Assembly: GCA_007125475.1 (NCBI GenBank)
Contig: SLDB01000350.1
Coordinates: 1-5,319, forward strand
Reading direction: 5' to 3'
DNA: 5,319 bases
Source of the DNA: Nitriliruptoraceae bacterium
Lineage (GTDB): Bacteria > Actinomycetota > Nitriliruptoria > Nitriliruptorales > Nitriliruptoraceae
The translations under genes were made by a program, and so were the position numbers. Positions 5,279 through 5,319 of the stretch are shown here, one piece after another (positions within the stretch are counted from its first letter, which is position 1; each line of letters begins with the position of its first letter). The notes under the pieces are model-generated. The model saw only the letters and a program-made list of their open reading frames with translations. It had not been told where the DNA came from and ran no database searches.

Positions 5279-5319
5279 GTGGTGGGACCGCGGCACGAAT
5301 CGTCTGATGAGGAGCGCCA
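5279..5319 (+). CDS. Start of an unidentified protein (3' truncated by window)
   Basis: GAGGAGG (5268-5274) is the strongest ribosome site in the window. It is followed by two adjacent in-frame GTG codons, at 5279 (four bases away) and 5282 (seven bases away, the better spacing). The frame stays open to the window edge, giving VVGPRHESSDEER, a polar, charged N-terminus with no signal peptide visible. Thirteen residues are too few to name a family. A -10-like TACACT lies about 85 bases upstream, consistent with a gene that has its own promoter. Confidence 0.5.
   Translation, partial: MVGPRHESSDEER

Noticed and set aside
4709..5296. 195-residue minus-strand frame covering the right end
   Set aside because: Low-complexity Arg/Pro/Gly content, and it overlaps the better supported 73-residue membrane-protein frame, which has a ribosome site and membrane pattern.
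5307..5319. ATG at 5307 as the start of the right-edge gene
   Set aside because: No ribosome site precedes it, while GTG 5279/5282 follows a near-perfect GAGGAGG.

Overview
The window is about 70% GC by eye, uses GTG starts freely, and its genes almost always have G or C in the third codon position. This fits a high-GC actinobacterium. The particular mix (a GH65 enzyme, a TtuA-type tRNA thiolase beside TrmI) hints at a deep-branching actinobacterial class rather than Streptomyces or Mycobacterium, but lineage cannot be fixed from the sequence alone. There are no RNA genes, insertion sequences, CRISPR arrays or phage genes.

Layout: (1) 1-528, the C-terminal third or less of a GH65 glycoside phosphorylase/hydrolase, followed directly by a perfect 24-bp inverted repeat (530-553) that probably ends its transcript. 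(2) 651-2785, a tightly coupled two-gene operon. The first gene fuses a small ubiquitin-like sulfur carrier (TtuB/ThiS-like) to a TtuA-type tRNA 2-thiouridine synthetase. The second is TrmI, the tRNA m1A58 methyltransferase, and it starts inside the stop of the first (GTGA). (3) 2786-3052, a non-coding leader with a twice-repeated hyphenated palindrome and a 10-bp tandem repeat. (4) 3053-4099, a ketopantoate-reductase-like NAD(P)-dependent oxidoreductase that seems to lack the usual catalytic lysine. (5) 4100-4367, a gap. (6) 4368-4697, a small VOC/glyoxalase-fold protein. (7) 4780-5001 on the minus strand, a 73-residue two-helix membrane protein. (8) 5002-5278, a divergent regulatory region with a cluster of GGTTCG/CGAACC hexamers around a plausible promoter. 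(9) From 5279 or 5282 on the plus strand, the first codons of a gene that runs off the window.

The most informative unit is the operon at 651-2785. In Thermus, TtuA/TtuB make the 2-thio group of s2T at tRNA position 54 and TrmI methylates A58. Positions 54 and 58 form the reverse-Hoogsteen pair that locks the T-loop, so this operon appears to modify both partners of one tertiary base pair. The sulfur carrier, normally a separate protein whose C-terminal Gly-Gly becomes a thiocarboxylate, is here fused to the N-terminus of the enzyme with Gly-Gly kept at the junction. That raises a concrete mechanistic puzzle: cleavage, internal initiation, or a carrier that no longer works as one. The remaining genes show no obvious functional link to this operon.
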